The notes beneath the pieces are model-generated. The model worked only from the letters and a program-made list of their open reading frames with translations. It was not told the DNA's origin and did not search any database. Shown here piece by piece: positions 56,411 to 64,000 of a DNA stretch of 64,000 nt. Every line of letters begins with the position of its first letter. The first letter of the stretch is position 1. Made by a program: the position numbers and the translations under genes. The stretch spans positions 1 through 64,000 of the forward strand of contig CBDURO010000005.1 of assembly GCA_965369995.1 (NCBI GenBank), in the 5' to 3' direction. This DNA comes from JAHJCW01 sp965369995. Lineage in GTDB: Bacteria > Fidelibacterota > Marinisomatia > Marinisomatales > JAHJCW01.

Positions 56411-56668
56411 ATGCCTACCTACGATTATATTTGTACTGACTGTAATTATAAATTTGAACATTTTCAATCAATGTCTGATGAACCAATTCGTGTATGTCCG
56501 AATTGTAGTGGAAGAGTACGTCGGTTAATAAGTGGCGGGACAGGTTTAATTTTTAAAGGTAGTGGATATTATTTAACCGATTATAAGAGAAAATCAATTT
56601 CGCAGGAAGTCCTTAAAAAACCGATAAAATCCAAAGAAACTAAGACGAAAAAGGATAAAAATGACTGA
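56411..56668 (+). CDS. FmdB-family zinc ribbon protein
   Basis: 85-residue small protein with the FmdB/CxxC zinc ribbon: MPTYDYICTDC, then CPNCSG, so four cysteines in two CxxC pairs. The conserved FKGSGYYLTDYK motif follows. Such proteins are proposed regulators or RNA/DNA binders, and the exact role is not established. It lies 6 bases after coaD and overlaps the icd gene by 8 bases. Confidence 0.88.
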   Translation: MPTYDYICTDCNYKFEHFQSMSDEPIRVCPNCSGRVRRLISGGTGLIFKGSGYYLTDYKRKSISQEVLKKPIKSKETKTKKDKND

Positions 56669-57902
56669 TTATAAATTAGCTAAAGTGCCGAATAACGGTG
56701 AAATAATTAAATATATTAATGGAGTATTTGAGGTACCAAATAATCCGATTATTCCATTCATCCGTGGCGATGGAATTGGATCGGATATTTGGTCAGCGGC
56801 GGTTAGAGTATTTGACGCAGCAGTGCAAAAAACATTTAATAACACTAACAAAATTGAATGGATGGAAATATTTGCTGGAGAGAAAGCTCATGAACTATCA
56901 GGTGAATGGTTACCGGAAGAAACTCCACAAATAATAAAAGATTTTGCTGTTGCAATTAAGGGACCGCTAACCACACCCGTTGGTGGTGGAATTAGGAGTT
57001 TGAATGTATCATTACGGCAGATATTAGATTTATATGCTTGTATTAGACCGGTTAGATACTTTGAAGGAGTGCCTAGTCCGGTGAAAGATCCGGGTAAATT
57101 AAATGTAGTAATATATCGTGAAAATACCGAAGATGTATATGCCGGAATCGAGTGGAAAAGCGGATCAAAAGAATCAAAAAAACTAATTGAATATATTAGA
57201 GATAACTTTGGTAAAAATATTAGGGATTTGTCAGGTATTGGAATTAAACCGATTAGTCCATTCGGTAGTAAAAGATTAGTAAAAAAAGCTATTCAATTTG
57301 CGGTTGACCAAAATCGTTCATCTGTTACACTCGTTCATAAAGGAAATATACAAAAATATACGGAAGGTGCATTCCGTGATTGGGGCTATGAAGTCGCTAA
57401 AAGCGATTTTTCTTCACAAGTTGTAACAGAGGCTGATCTTTGGGAAAAATATGATGGTAAAGTGAATGGGAAAATTGTGATAAAAGACAGAATTGCAGAT
57501 TCAATGTTTCAGCAAATATTGCTTAGACCGGAAGAATATGATGTTCTTGCAACAACTAATTTAAACGGCGATTATATTTCCGATGCATGTGCTGCACAAG
57601 TTGGCGGTCTTGGATTAGCCCCCGGTGCTAATATGTCTGATGAGGTTGCGTTATTTGAAGCCACGCATGGCACAGCTCCAAAATATGCCGGTCAAAATAA
57701 AGTTAATCCCGGTTCTATAATACTATCCGGTGTAATGATGTTTGAGCATATGGGATGGCAAAAGGCTGCAGATATGATTGTTGATGCAATTCAGCGTACA
57801 ATTACTCAAAAAACAGCAACTTATGATTTAGAACGGCAAATGGAAGGTGCAACAAAAGTATCAACTTCCGGTTTTGCCGATGCAATTATAGCGAATTTGT
57901 AA
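56661..57902 (+). CDS. icd: Isocitrate dehydrogenase (NADP-type)
   Basis: TCA-cycle oxidative decarboxylase, 413 residues. The N-terminal FIRGDGIGSDIW, the phosphate-site region SLNVSLRQILDLYACIRPVR, NLNGDYISDACAAQVGGLG (metal-binding aspartates) and FEATHGTAPKYAGQNKVNPG are typical. They fit the bacterial homodimeric NADP enzyme; isopropylmalate dehydrogenase is less likely given the length and RPVR context. The ATG lies in the end of the fmdB gene. Confidence 0.94.
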   Translation: MTDYKLAKVPNNGEIIKYINGVFEVPNNPIIPFIRGDGIGSDIWSAAVRVFDAAVQKTFNNTNKIEWMEIFAGEKAHELSGEWLPEETPQIIKDFAVAIKGPLTTPVGGGIRSLNVSLRQILDLYACIRPVRYFEGVPSPVKDPGKLNVVIYRENTEDVYAGIEWKSGSKESKKLIEYIRDNFGKNIRDLSGIGIKPISPFGSKRLVKKAIQFAVDQNRSSVTLVHKGNIQKYTEGAFRDWGYEVAKSDFSSQVVTEADLWEKYDGKVNGKIVIKDRIADSMFQQILLRPEEYDVLATTNLNGDYISDACAAQVGGLGLAPGANMSDEVALFEATHGTAPKYAGQNKVNPGSIILSGVMMFEHMGWQKAADMIVDAIQRTITQKTATYDLERQMEGATKVSTSGFADAIIANL

Positions 57903-57939
57903 CTTATTAAAAAAGGTATAGTGGTACGCTTAATTAATT

Positions 57940-58917
57940 ATGTTTATAGACTATACAAAAGTTACTTGTTATTCAGGCAATGGAGGTGCTGGAAGAATAT
58001 CGTTTAGACGGGAAAAGTTTGTCCCGAAAGGTGGACCGGATGGCGGAAATGGTGGAAAAGGTGGTGATATTGTTTTTATAGTTGATGCTAATCTGTATAC
58101 ATTGCAAGATATCCGTTATAACCGTATTTATAAAGCACAACATGGTGAACCCGGTGGAAAAAGCGAAAGAACAGGGAAAAATGGTGTTGATTTATTAATT
58201 CGTGTACCGCCCGGGACTATTATCAAAGATTCAGAAAGTGATAAAGTTTTAGCTGATTTAGTTGATGATGATGACAAATATATTTCATGTAAAGGCGGAA
58301 TTGGTGGTAGAGGTAATGTAAATTTTAAATCAGCAACAAATCAAACTCCAAGAATTGCGCAGCCGGGAATGCCAGGTGAAAAAGGTACCTTTAATTTAGA
58401 GTTAAAAGTATTAGCTGATGTAGGTTTAGTTGGTTTACCGAATTCAGGAAAATCAACTTTACTTTCGAGGATTACATCGGCAACACCGAAAATTGCAGAT
58501 TATCCATTCACTACATTGCAACCATATTTAGGCATAGTCAAAGTTGGCAATTTTAAATCATTTGTGATGGCAGATATACCGGGAATTATTGAAGGTGCAA
58601 GTGAAGGGAAAGGTTTAGGACATCAGTTCTTAAAGCACATAGAAAGAAATAGATTGTTGCTATTTTTAATTGATTCTCAAAACGAGGAGCCATTAAATAC
58701 ATTAAAATTATTAAGAGAGGAACTATACGCACATAATTCATCATTAAAAGAAAAACCCTACATTATTGTAAGGTCTAAATTTGATCTGATCATTAATGAT
58801 AAATCAAAAATGGAGTGGCCAATTGAAATGGGGGATTCCATTGATATATCAGCAGTTACAGGTTATGGAATTGATAAATTAATTAAGCTAATTGATAAGA
58901 AATTGAATGAAAATTGA
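57940..58917 (+). CDS. obg: Obg/CgtA GTPase
   Basis: Ribosome-associated GTPase, 325 residues. The glycine-rich Obg domain (1-158, GGPDGGNGGKGGDIVF) is followed by the G domain with GLPNSGKST, the Obg-specific DYPFTTL, and DIPG. The variable OCT C-terminal domain is absent, which is usual in many phyla. The 3' end overlaps the degraded dprA gene by 11 bases. Confidence 0.96.
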   Translation: MFIDYTKVTCYSGNGGAGRISFRREKFVPKGGPDGGNGGKGGDIVFIVDANLYTLQDIRYNRIYKAQHGEPGGKSERTGKNGVDLLIRVPPGTIIKDSESDKVLADLVDDDDKYISCKGGIGGRGNVNFKSATNQTPRIAQPGMPGEKGTFNLELKVLADVGLVGLPNSGKSTLLSRITSATPKIADYPFTTLQPYLGIVKVGNFKSFVMADIPGIIEGASEGKGLGHQFLKHIERNRLLLFLIDSQNEEPLNTLKLLREELYAHNSSLKEKPYIIVRSKFDLIINDKSKMEWPIEMGDSIDISAVTGYGIDKLIKLIDKKLNEN

Positions 58918-59784
58918 TCAAATTGTAGCGATATTCAATTTGCTAAATGTTCCAAAAGTTGGTCCACAAAAAGTACGGAATCTTGTTTCAAAATTTAATA
59001 CACCTGTAAGTATTTTTTCATTAACAGAACAAAAACTTTGCAGTGTAGAAGGGATTGATCAAAAATCTGCAAAAGCAATACGGTCTTTCAAAGATTTTGA
59101 AATAGGGGAAAAGTTAGCTGAGAAAACTATTTCACAGGGTATTACAATATTTACTTTGTGGGATAAAGAGTATCCACAATTATTAAAAAAATATATGACC
59201 CGCCAGTATTACTATTTTCAATTGGTAAACCACTAAATGTAAAAGAAGATGCAGTAGCGATAGTAGGTACAAGATCTGCAACACAATATGGTAAACGGGT
59301 AACAATAAAATTGGCAACTGAGCTTTCAAGTAAAAATATTGTGATAGTCAGTGGATTGGCTCGTGGTATAGACACTGTTGTTGAAGCTGGAAATAAAAGT
59401 GGTGCTATTCTCACAGCATTAAATGCAGTTGATCAAAACAGAGAAATATTTGCAGTACCCGGACGAATTGATGATAAACAAAGTTTAGGGTGTATTAGAT
59501 TAATCCGTAACGGTGCGATACCTGTCCAAAATGGTGAACAAGTTGTTGATAATATTAAAAATCAACTTTTTAATCCAATTACACCGGTTCAACAAAATAT
59601 TAAATTGGATTTATCGAATGAAGAACAAAAAGTATTTAAACATTTATCAAATGATCCGATACATATTGATTTACTAAGTGAAAAATCAGGGATCGGTGTA
59701 ACATCTTTGCTAGGAATATTACTATCTTTGGAATTAAAAGGTGCAATTGTGCAAATAGGCGGGAAGCAATTTGTTATATCTTAA
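58907..59784 (+). pseudogene. dprA: Broken dprA: frameshift plus internal deletion
   Basis: The pieces are those of DprA/Smf, which loads RecA on incoming single-stranded DNA: an N-terminal helical domain (58907 to about 59191), a Rossmann core and a C-terminal winged helix (NEEQKVFKHLSND). The frame breaks in the A7 run at 59185-59191; one extra A would read LLKKIYDPPVLLF, as in normal DprA. In addition, SGLARGIDT is joined directly to VVEAGNKSG (near 59371-59382), so about 70 residues of the core, including the usual GSGxD and FPxRNRII segments, are missing in frame. The gene is most likely non-functional even if the frameshift is an artefact. Confidence 0.85.
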
Positions 59785-59861
59785 AAAATGTGTTTTATCA
59801 ACTTGAACTTAGTATTACTGAGAAGTAATTTCGCCGGTTAGTTTTTAACAATAATTATAAG

Positions 59862-59952
<91 letters not shown>

Positions 59953-59980
59953 AATACAAACGAATACTAAAAATAATATA

Positions 59981-60385
59981 ATGGTAGAAGATAAGAAAAA
60001 AATAATACCCGATCATATAACAGAACAACAAAAGAAAGATACCGGATTAGCGTTAACCTTATTATTCCTTATAATAGGGCTAATTACAAAAGATGTACTA
60101 TTTTTCAAGTTAACTATCCCTATTATATTGTTTACGATGTTACTTCCTAAGTTATTATATCCGGTTGCAATATTTTGGTATAGCCTATCAAATTTGCTTG
60201 GATTTTTTATTTCAAAGATTGTCTTGTCAGTTATATTTATACTATTAATCGTACCCTTTGGATTATTTCGAAGATTGTTTGGAAAAGATAATTTACAATT
60301 AAGACAATTTAAAGTATCAAAAAGTTCTGTCTTGATAAATAAAAATCACACCTATACACGTAAAGATATAATAAAACCATTTTAA
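59981..60385 (+). CDS. SxtJ-family membrane protein
   Basis: 134-residue protein with three to four hydrophobic helices and basic ends, matching the SxtJ family by its TGLALTLLFLIIGL start and LRRLFGKDxL-like C-terminal part (GLFRRLFGKDN). SxtJ genes almost always sit next to a NodU/CmcH carbamoyltransferase, and one starts 8 bases downstream. The role is unknown, presumably membrane anchoring of the carbamoyltransferase or its product. The ATG lies 29 bases after the tRNA. Confidence 0.8.
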   Translation: MVEDKKKIIPDHITEQQKKDTGLALTLLFLIIGLITKDVLFFKLTIPIILFTMLLPKLLYPVAIFWYSLSNLLGFFISKIVLSVIFILLIVPFGLFRRLFGKDNLQLRQFKVSKSSVLINKNHTYTRKDIIKPF

Positions 60386-60393
60386 GGTAAAAT

Positions 60394-62268
60394 ATGTCAG
60401 AATATATTTTAGGAATATCAGCTTACTATCATGATAGCGCAGCTGCGATTATTAGAGACGGTGAAATATTAGCTGCCGCACATGAAGAACGATTCACCAG
60501 AATCAAACATGATATGTCATTTCCAACTAATGCAGTAAAATATGTATTAAAAGAAGCAGGAATAGATTTTGAAGATTTAACAATTATTTCTTTCTATGAT
60601 AAACCATTAATTAAGTTTGAGAGATTACTGGAAACTTATCATGCTTTCGCGCCAAAAGGTTTAGCAAGTTTTGTGACAGCAATTCCGGTTTGGATAAAAG
60701 AAAAATTATTTATGAGAAGAATGTTGAATAACAAATTTTCAGAATTATTAACAAATCCCAGTAATAAATCAAAAATTCCACTGCATTTCCCTGAACATCA
60801 TTTATCTCATGCCGCTAGCGCATTTTATCCATCTCCATTTAAGGAAGCTGCAATTTTAACTATTGATGGAGTAGGTGAATGGGCTACATCAACTATCGGT
60901 TATGGAACCGGTAGTCAAATTACCATCCTAAAAGAACTTCATTTCCCTCATTCTGTTGGATTATTATACTCTGCGTTTACATATTATACCGGATTCCGAG
61001 TAAATAGCGGAGAATATAAATTGATGGGCTTAGCTCCTTACGGTATCCCCAATTCTGAGCAAACTCAACAATTTAAAGAATTAATTTATAAAGAATTAAT
61101 TGATGTTAGAGAAGATGGATCAATTCTTCTCAATATGAAATATTTTAGTTTTGCCACCGGACTTAAAATGTGTAATAATAAAAAATGGGAAGAATTATTC
61201 GGTATTCCTCCTCGTAAAAGTGAAACAGACATTACTCAGGAATATATGAACATGGCTCTGGCAATACAGCAGGTTACAGAAGACATCGTTTTAAGATTAG
61301 CAAAAACTGTAAAAGAGCTTACTAAAAAAGACTATCTAGTTATGGCGGGTGGTGTTGCTTTAAATAGTGTAGCAAACGGTAAATTATTGCAAAGTGGATT
61401 ATTTAAGGATATTTGGATTCAGCCGGCTGCAGGTGATGCGGGAGGAGCGGTTGGTGCAGCATTAGCATCTTGGTATATTGGAACAGATAAACAAAGGAAC
61501 CTTGAAAAGGATTCTGATTCTATGATGGGTGCATATCTCGGACCGGAGTTTGGAGAAAAACAGATTCAAGCTGTTCTATCTAAATTTGATGCTAATTATT
61601 CATGTTATAATGATTTTAATAAGCTTTCCAAAGATATTGCAAGTTTGATTGATAAAGGTAATGTAATTGGGTGGTTCCAAGGTCGTATGGAATATGGTCC
61701 GAGAGCATTAGGTAATAGAAGCATTATAGGAGACGCACGAAATCCTAAAATGCAGAAAAAAATGAACCTGAAAATAAAATATCGTGAAGGGTTTAGACCG
61801 TTTGCACCGTCCGTTTTGGAAGAAGATATTGGAGAATATTTCGAACTTGATCGACCAAGTCCATACATGCTTTTAGTCGTTCCCATTAAAGAGAATAGGA
61901 GAATACCTAGACCTAAGAATTATGACGGTTTACAACTTCTTGATCGTTTATATCAATTAGGTTCAGATGTACCAGCCATTACTCATGTTGATTATTCAGG
62001 CCGTCTTCAAAGTGTGAATAAAAATACTAATCCAAAATACTGGCAGGTAATAAATGAATTTAAAAAATTAACTGGATATGGCATAATCGTGAATACAAGT
62101 TTTAATGTACGAGGTGAACCGATTGTATGTACTCCTGAAGATGGATATCGATGTTTTATGCGCACTGAAATGGATTATCTTGTACTTGGTAATTATTTAT
62201 TAAAGAAAAATGATCAGCCATCTTGGCAAGAAAAAGAAAATTGGGAAGAAAAATTTAAACTTGATTGA
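60394..62268 (+). CDS. Carbamoyltransferase (NodU/CmcH/SxtI family)
   Basis: 624 residues with the Kae1-like N-terminal domain LGISAYYHDSAAAI, then HEERFTRIKHD, FPEHHLSHAASAFYPS with the metal-binding histidines, and LTIDGVGEWAT. The C-terminal YrdC-like half has MEYGPRALGNRSI and TSFNVRGEPIV. The family transfers a carbamoyl group from carbamoyl phosphate through a carbamoyl-adenylate to a sugar or secondary metabolite. SxtJ and DUF5989 partners flank it, a widely conserved trio in polysaccharide and metabolite loci. The acceptor is not known; an exopolysaccharide or lipid sugar is likely. Confidence 0.93.
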   Translation: MSEYILGISAYYHDSAAAIIRDGEILAAAHEERFTRIKHDMSFPTNAVKYVLKEAGIDFEDLTIISFYDKPLIKFERLLETYHAFAPKGLASFVTAIPVWIKEKLFMRRMLNNKFSELLTNPSNKSKIPLHFPEHHLSHAASAFYPSPFKEAAILTIDGVGEWATSTIGYGTGSQITILKELHFPHSVGLLYSAFTYYTGFRVNSGEYKLMGLAPYGIPNSEQTQQFKELIYKELIDVREDGSILLNMKYFSFATGLKMCNNKKWEELFGIPPRKSETDITQEYMNMALAIQQVTEDIVLRLAKTVKELTKKDYLVMAGGVALNSVANGKLLQSGLFKDIWIQPAAGDAGGAVGAALASWYIGTDKQRNLEKDSDSMMGAYLGPEFGEKQIQAVLSKFDANYSCYNDFNKLSKDIASLIDKGNVIGWFQGRMEYGPRALGNRSIIGDARNPKMQKKMNLKIKYREGFRPFAPSVLEEDIGEYFELDRPSPYMLLVVPIKENRRIPRPKNYDGLQLLDRLYQLGSDVPAITHVDYSGRLQSVNKNTNPKYWQVINEFKKLTGYGIIVNTSFNVRGEPIVCTPEDGYRCFMRTEMDYLVLGNYLLKKNDQPSWQEKENWEEKFKLD

Positions 62269-62318
62269 TATTATATTGATTATAGTAAATTTTATAAACT
62301 AATAAATATAGGTTTAAT

Positions 62319-62468
62319 ATGGAATTTTTAAAGGATATTTGGGGATTCGTAAAACACCGAAAAAAATATTGGCTGTTACCAATCATATTCGTCTTACTTC
62401 TTTTTGGTATATTGATAGTTATTGGTGGTGGTACAGCTGCTGCGCCTTTTATTTATACATTATTTTAA
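62319..62468 (+). CDS. DUF5989 small membrane protein
   Basis: 49 residues, short enough to be easily missed: it starts MEFLKDIWGFVKHRKKYWL and has one membrane helix rich in I/L/G, ending GGGTAAAPFIYTLF. This matches DUF5989, a tiny protein consistently encoded after SxtJ-carbamoyltransferase pairs. It lies 50 bases after the carbamoyltransferase stop on the same strand. Its function is unknown. Confidence 0.85.
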   Translation: MEFLKDIWGFVKHRKKYWLLPIIFVLLLFGILIVIGGGTAAAPFIYTLF

Positions 62469-62651
62469 TCAATAATAGATTTATAAGAAGTAGCTGCATT
62501 TTACTAGAAATCTGAAATAATATAATTTTTATTAAATAGCATCGGTTATATCTGATCCATGTGATGCTAACTATATAACACCGTTGTAAGTATAATTTAT
62601 TAAGTTTAATTTTATAATCTTATTATAAATCAAACTAGTTTGAGAAGTATC

Positions 62652-63647
62652 ATGAAACACTATATTTATTTTATTGTTGTAGCATTATTGGTTATTAGCT
62701 GCAGTACGAAGCGGGAAGCAATTGGTGCGGCTGATGAGATAATTGTTATTGTGTCTAAAGAAGATAGAAGTAGCATTAACAATGCTTTAACACAAATATT
62801 CTCAGATACGTTATTTACACCGCAACCGGAACCTATTTATAAATTAAATTATGCTGATCCGATTGGATTTAACGAATTGAAACGTCAAACAAATTTGATA
62901 ATTGGTTCAATTGGTACCAATGAATTGAATTCTGGTACAAAATTAGTTAAGTCGCTTTTAGGCGAGGAATTATTTACTGAAACGATTAGCGGCAATAAGC
63001 AAATTATATTTTCTGAAGACCAATTTGGACGCGACCAATTATTTATGATAATTAGCGGAAAAACGATCAGTGATATTAATACTGCTCTTTTAGAAAAATC
63101 TGAATGGATAAAATCATATTTTGATAAAATATTTATCGAAAAACAGAAAAAATATTTATTCGGAAATGATCGGTTAAAAAAATTATCAAAAGAATTTAAA
63201 CAGAAATATGGATGGAAAATACAAATACCTTGGGGTTGGGAAGTAATCAAAGAATTACCGGATAGTAATTTTATTTGGTTAGGGCGAGAATTGCCTTACC
63301 AGTGGTTTTCTATTCATTGGGAGGATGGTTTTATTGTTGAAGACTCAACTATGGCTATTGATTATTCTAATCGGTTTCCGCAAGAATACTATAAAAGTGT
63401 AAGGTACAATGATTATAAATATAAACTGGAACAAGTTGTTTTTAATAATTGGACAGCATGGAAATCGGTTGGTATTTGGGAATCAATTGATGAAGCGAGA
63501 GGCGGGCCATTCATTAACTATACTTGGTATGACGGTGTTACAGACCGAACATACAATTTGAATATGTTGGTATTTATCCCGAGTAAGAATAAAGCTACTT
63601 TTATGAGAAAATTGGATATTATTGCACATTCATTTACTGTGAAATAA
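62652..63647 (+). CDS. DUF4837-family lipoprotein
   Basis: 331 residues from the ATG at 62652; an in-frame TTG at 62640 is less likely. The signal peptide ends in lipobox VISC (cysteine about residue 17). The mature protein shows ADEIIVIVSKEDR and a C-terminal WEVIKELPDSNFIWLGRE segment typical of DUF4837, a family common in Bacteroidota and related phyla with no known function. The upstream 183-base gap contains a short inverted repeat but no clear promoter. Confidence 0.8.
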   Translation: MKHYIYFIVVALLVISCSTKREAIGAADEIIVIVSKEDRSSINNALTQIFSDTLFTPQPEPIYKLNYADPIGFNELKRQTNLIIGSIGTNELNSGTKLVKSLLGEELFTETISGNKQIIFSEDQFGRDQLFMIISGKTISDINTALLEKSEWIKSYFDKIFIEKQKKYLFGNDRLKKLSKEFKQKYGWKIQIPWGWEVIKELPDSNFIWLGRELPYQWFSIHWEDGFIVEDSTMAIDYSNRFPQEYYKSVRYNDYKYKLEQVVFNNWTAWKSVGIWESIDEARGGPFINYTWYDGVTDRTYNLNMLVFIPSKNKATFMRKLDIIAHSFTVK

Positions 63648-63653
63648 AAATTT

Positions 63654-64000
63654 ATGTCAAAGAGAATATTGATAACTGGTGCTTCAGGACAATTAGGAAA
63701 TTCCGTTCTTAATCAATTATACGAAAAATATGAGCTGCTTGCTACTGATATCAATGTTCATAATATTAATACTTTAAATATTCCATTTGCCGTGCTTGAT
63801 ATCACTAATTTTGAACAAATTAAAAGTACATTATCAAATTATAATCCCAAAGTGATAATTAATCTTGCCGCTTTCACCGATGTTGACGGATGTGAGTTGA
63901 ATTCTGAAAAAGCATATTTATTAAATACAAAATCAGTAGAAATGTTATCTGCTAATTTTAACGGACAATTTATTCAGATATCAACTGATTATGTTTTTGA
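63654..64000 (+). CDS. rfbD: dTDP-4-dehydrorhamnose reductase RmlD, partial (runs off the window)
   Basis: The visible N-terminal 115 codons read MSKRILITGASGQLGNSVLN, then LLATDINV and the conserved NPKVIINLAAFTDVDGCE and QISTDYVF. They have the Rossmann-fold NADPH site GASGQLG and the YxxxK enzyme family pattern beyond the edge. It makes dTDP-L-rhamnose, the last step of the pathway that begins with RmlA. It is truncated only by the window boundary. It follows the DUF4837 gene by 6 bases. Confidence 0.93.
   Translation, partial: MSKRILITGASGQLGNSVLNQLYEKYELLATDINVHNINTLNIPFAVLDITNFEQIKSTLSNYNPKVIINLAAFTDVDGCELNSEKAYLLNTKSVEMLSANFNGQFIQISTDYVF

Noticed and set aside
62540..62592. Riboswitch or hairpin before the DUF4837 gene
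   Set aside because: Competing short stems (GCATC/GATGC and CGGTTATAT with ATATAACACCG) overlap and match no known RNA class by eye.

Overview
The window is AT-rich, densely coding DNA (roughly one third G+C by eye) from a diderm bacterium. It encodes a Kdo transferase (waaA), a heptose-7-phosphate kinase, a BamD-type lipoprotein and several outer-membrane barrels. It also has a PorV homologue next to a protein with a type IX secretion (T9SS) C-terminal sorting domain, a GWxTD-domain protein, a DUF4837 lipoprotein and a TatT-type TRAP transporter. Together these point to the FCB superphylum, most plausibly Candidatus Marinimicrobia (SAR406, Neomarinimicrobiota). That assignment is an inference from gene content; no rRNA gene is present. 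Most genes are chromosomal housekeeping or envelope genes. I see no integrase, transposase, phage gene or CRISPR array.

Layout. Positions 1-9274 are on the minus strand and read meaB, tatC, a polyprenyl synthase, a GT9 glycosyltransferase, waaA, a double ABC ATPase, pgsA, ftsY and rimO, tightly packed with many overlaps. A G-rich double hairpin lies between ftsY and rimO. A 345-base divergent gap follows, and everything after 9620 is on the plus strand. 9620-20653: M16 protease, trxA/trxB, a degenerate ABC ATPase, a deacetylase, a PspC-domain protein, heptose kinase, a propeller protein plus GWxTD protein, and an Fe-S RecB-type nuclease. 20743-27715: RNase H, a long-form RmlA, and the rod-shape operon mreBCD-mrdA-rodA. 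27856-32472: a short GT5 protein and surface or lipoprotein genes. 32484-37567: glyA and a TatT/DctP/DctQM TRAP system. 37701-47005: PorV, a T9SS-exported pseudo-M6 protease, a protease-propeller-barrel fusion, a DUF5683-like protein, BamD and NadD. 47005-52217: a Ca/Na exchanger, FtsEX and hrcA-grpE-dnaJ. 52217-58917: a ComEA-like protein, a pilus-assembly-like protein pair, rsmD, coaD, fmdB, icd and obg. 58907-64000: a broken dprA, tRNA-Ser, the SxtJ/carbamoyltransferase/DUF5989 module, a DUF4837 lipoprotein and the start of rmlD.

The most interesting signals are these. (1) A translationally coupled envelope cluster next to porV holds a T9SS cargo whose M6 zinc motif is destroyed, followed by a protein fusing an HExxH peptidase domain, a TolB-like propeller and an apparent Omp85-like barrel, then bamD. 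(2) Two competence-type genes, comEA-like and dprA, are each broken by one missing A in an A7 tract, and dprA also lacks about 70 residues of its Rossmann core. (3) Two near-perfect terminator-like hairpins lie inside the signal-peptide codons of the next gene. (4) One ECF-like double ABC ATPase is built for a single competent ATP site, and a second ATPase lacks its catalytic residues.
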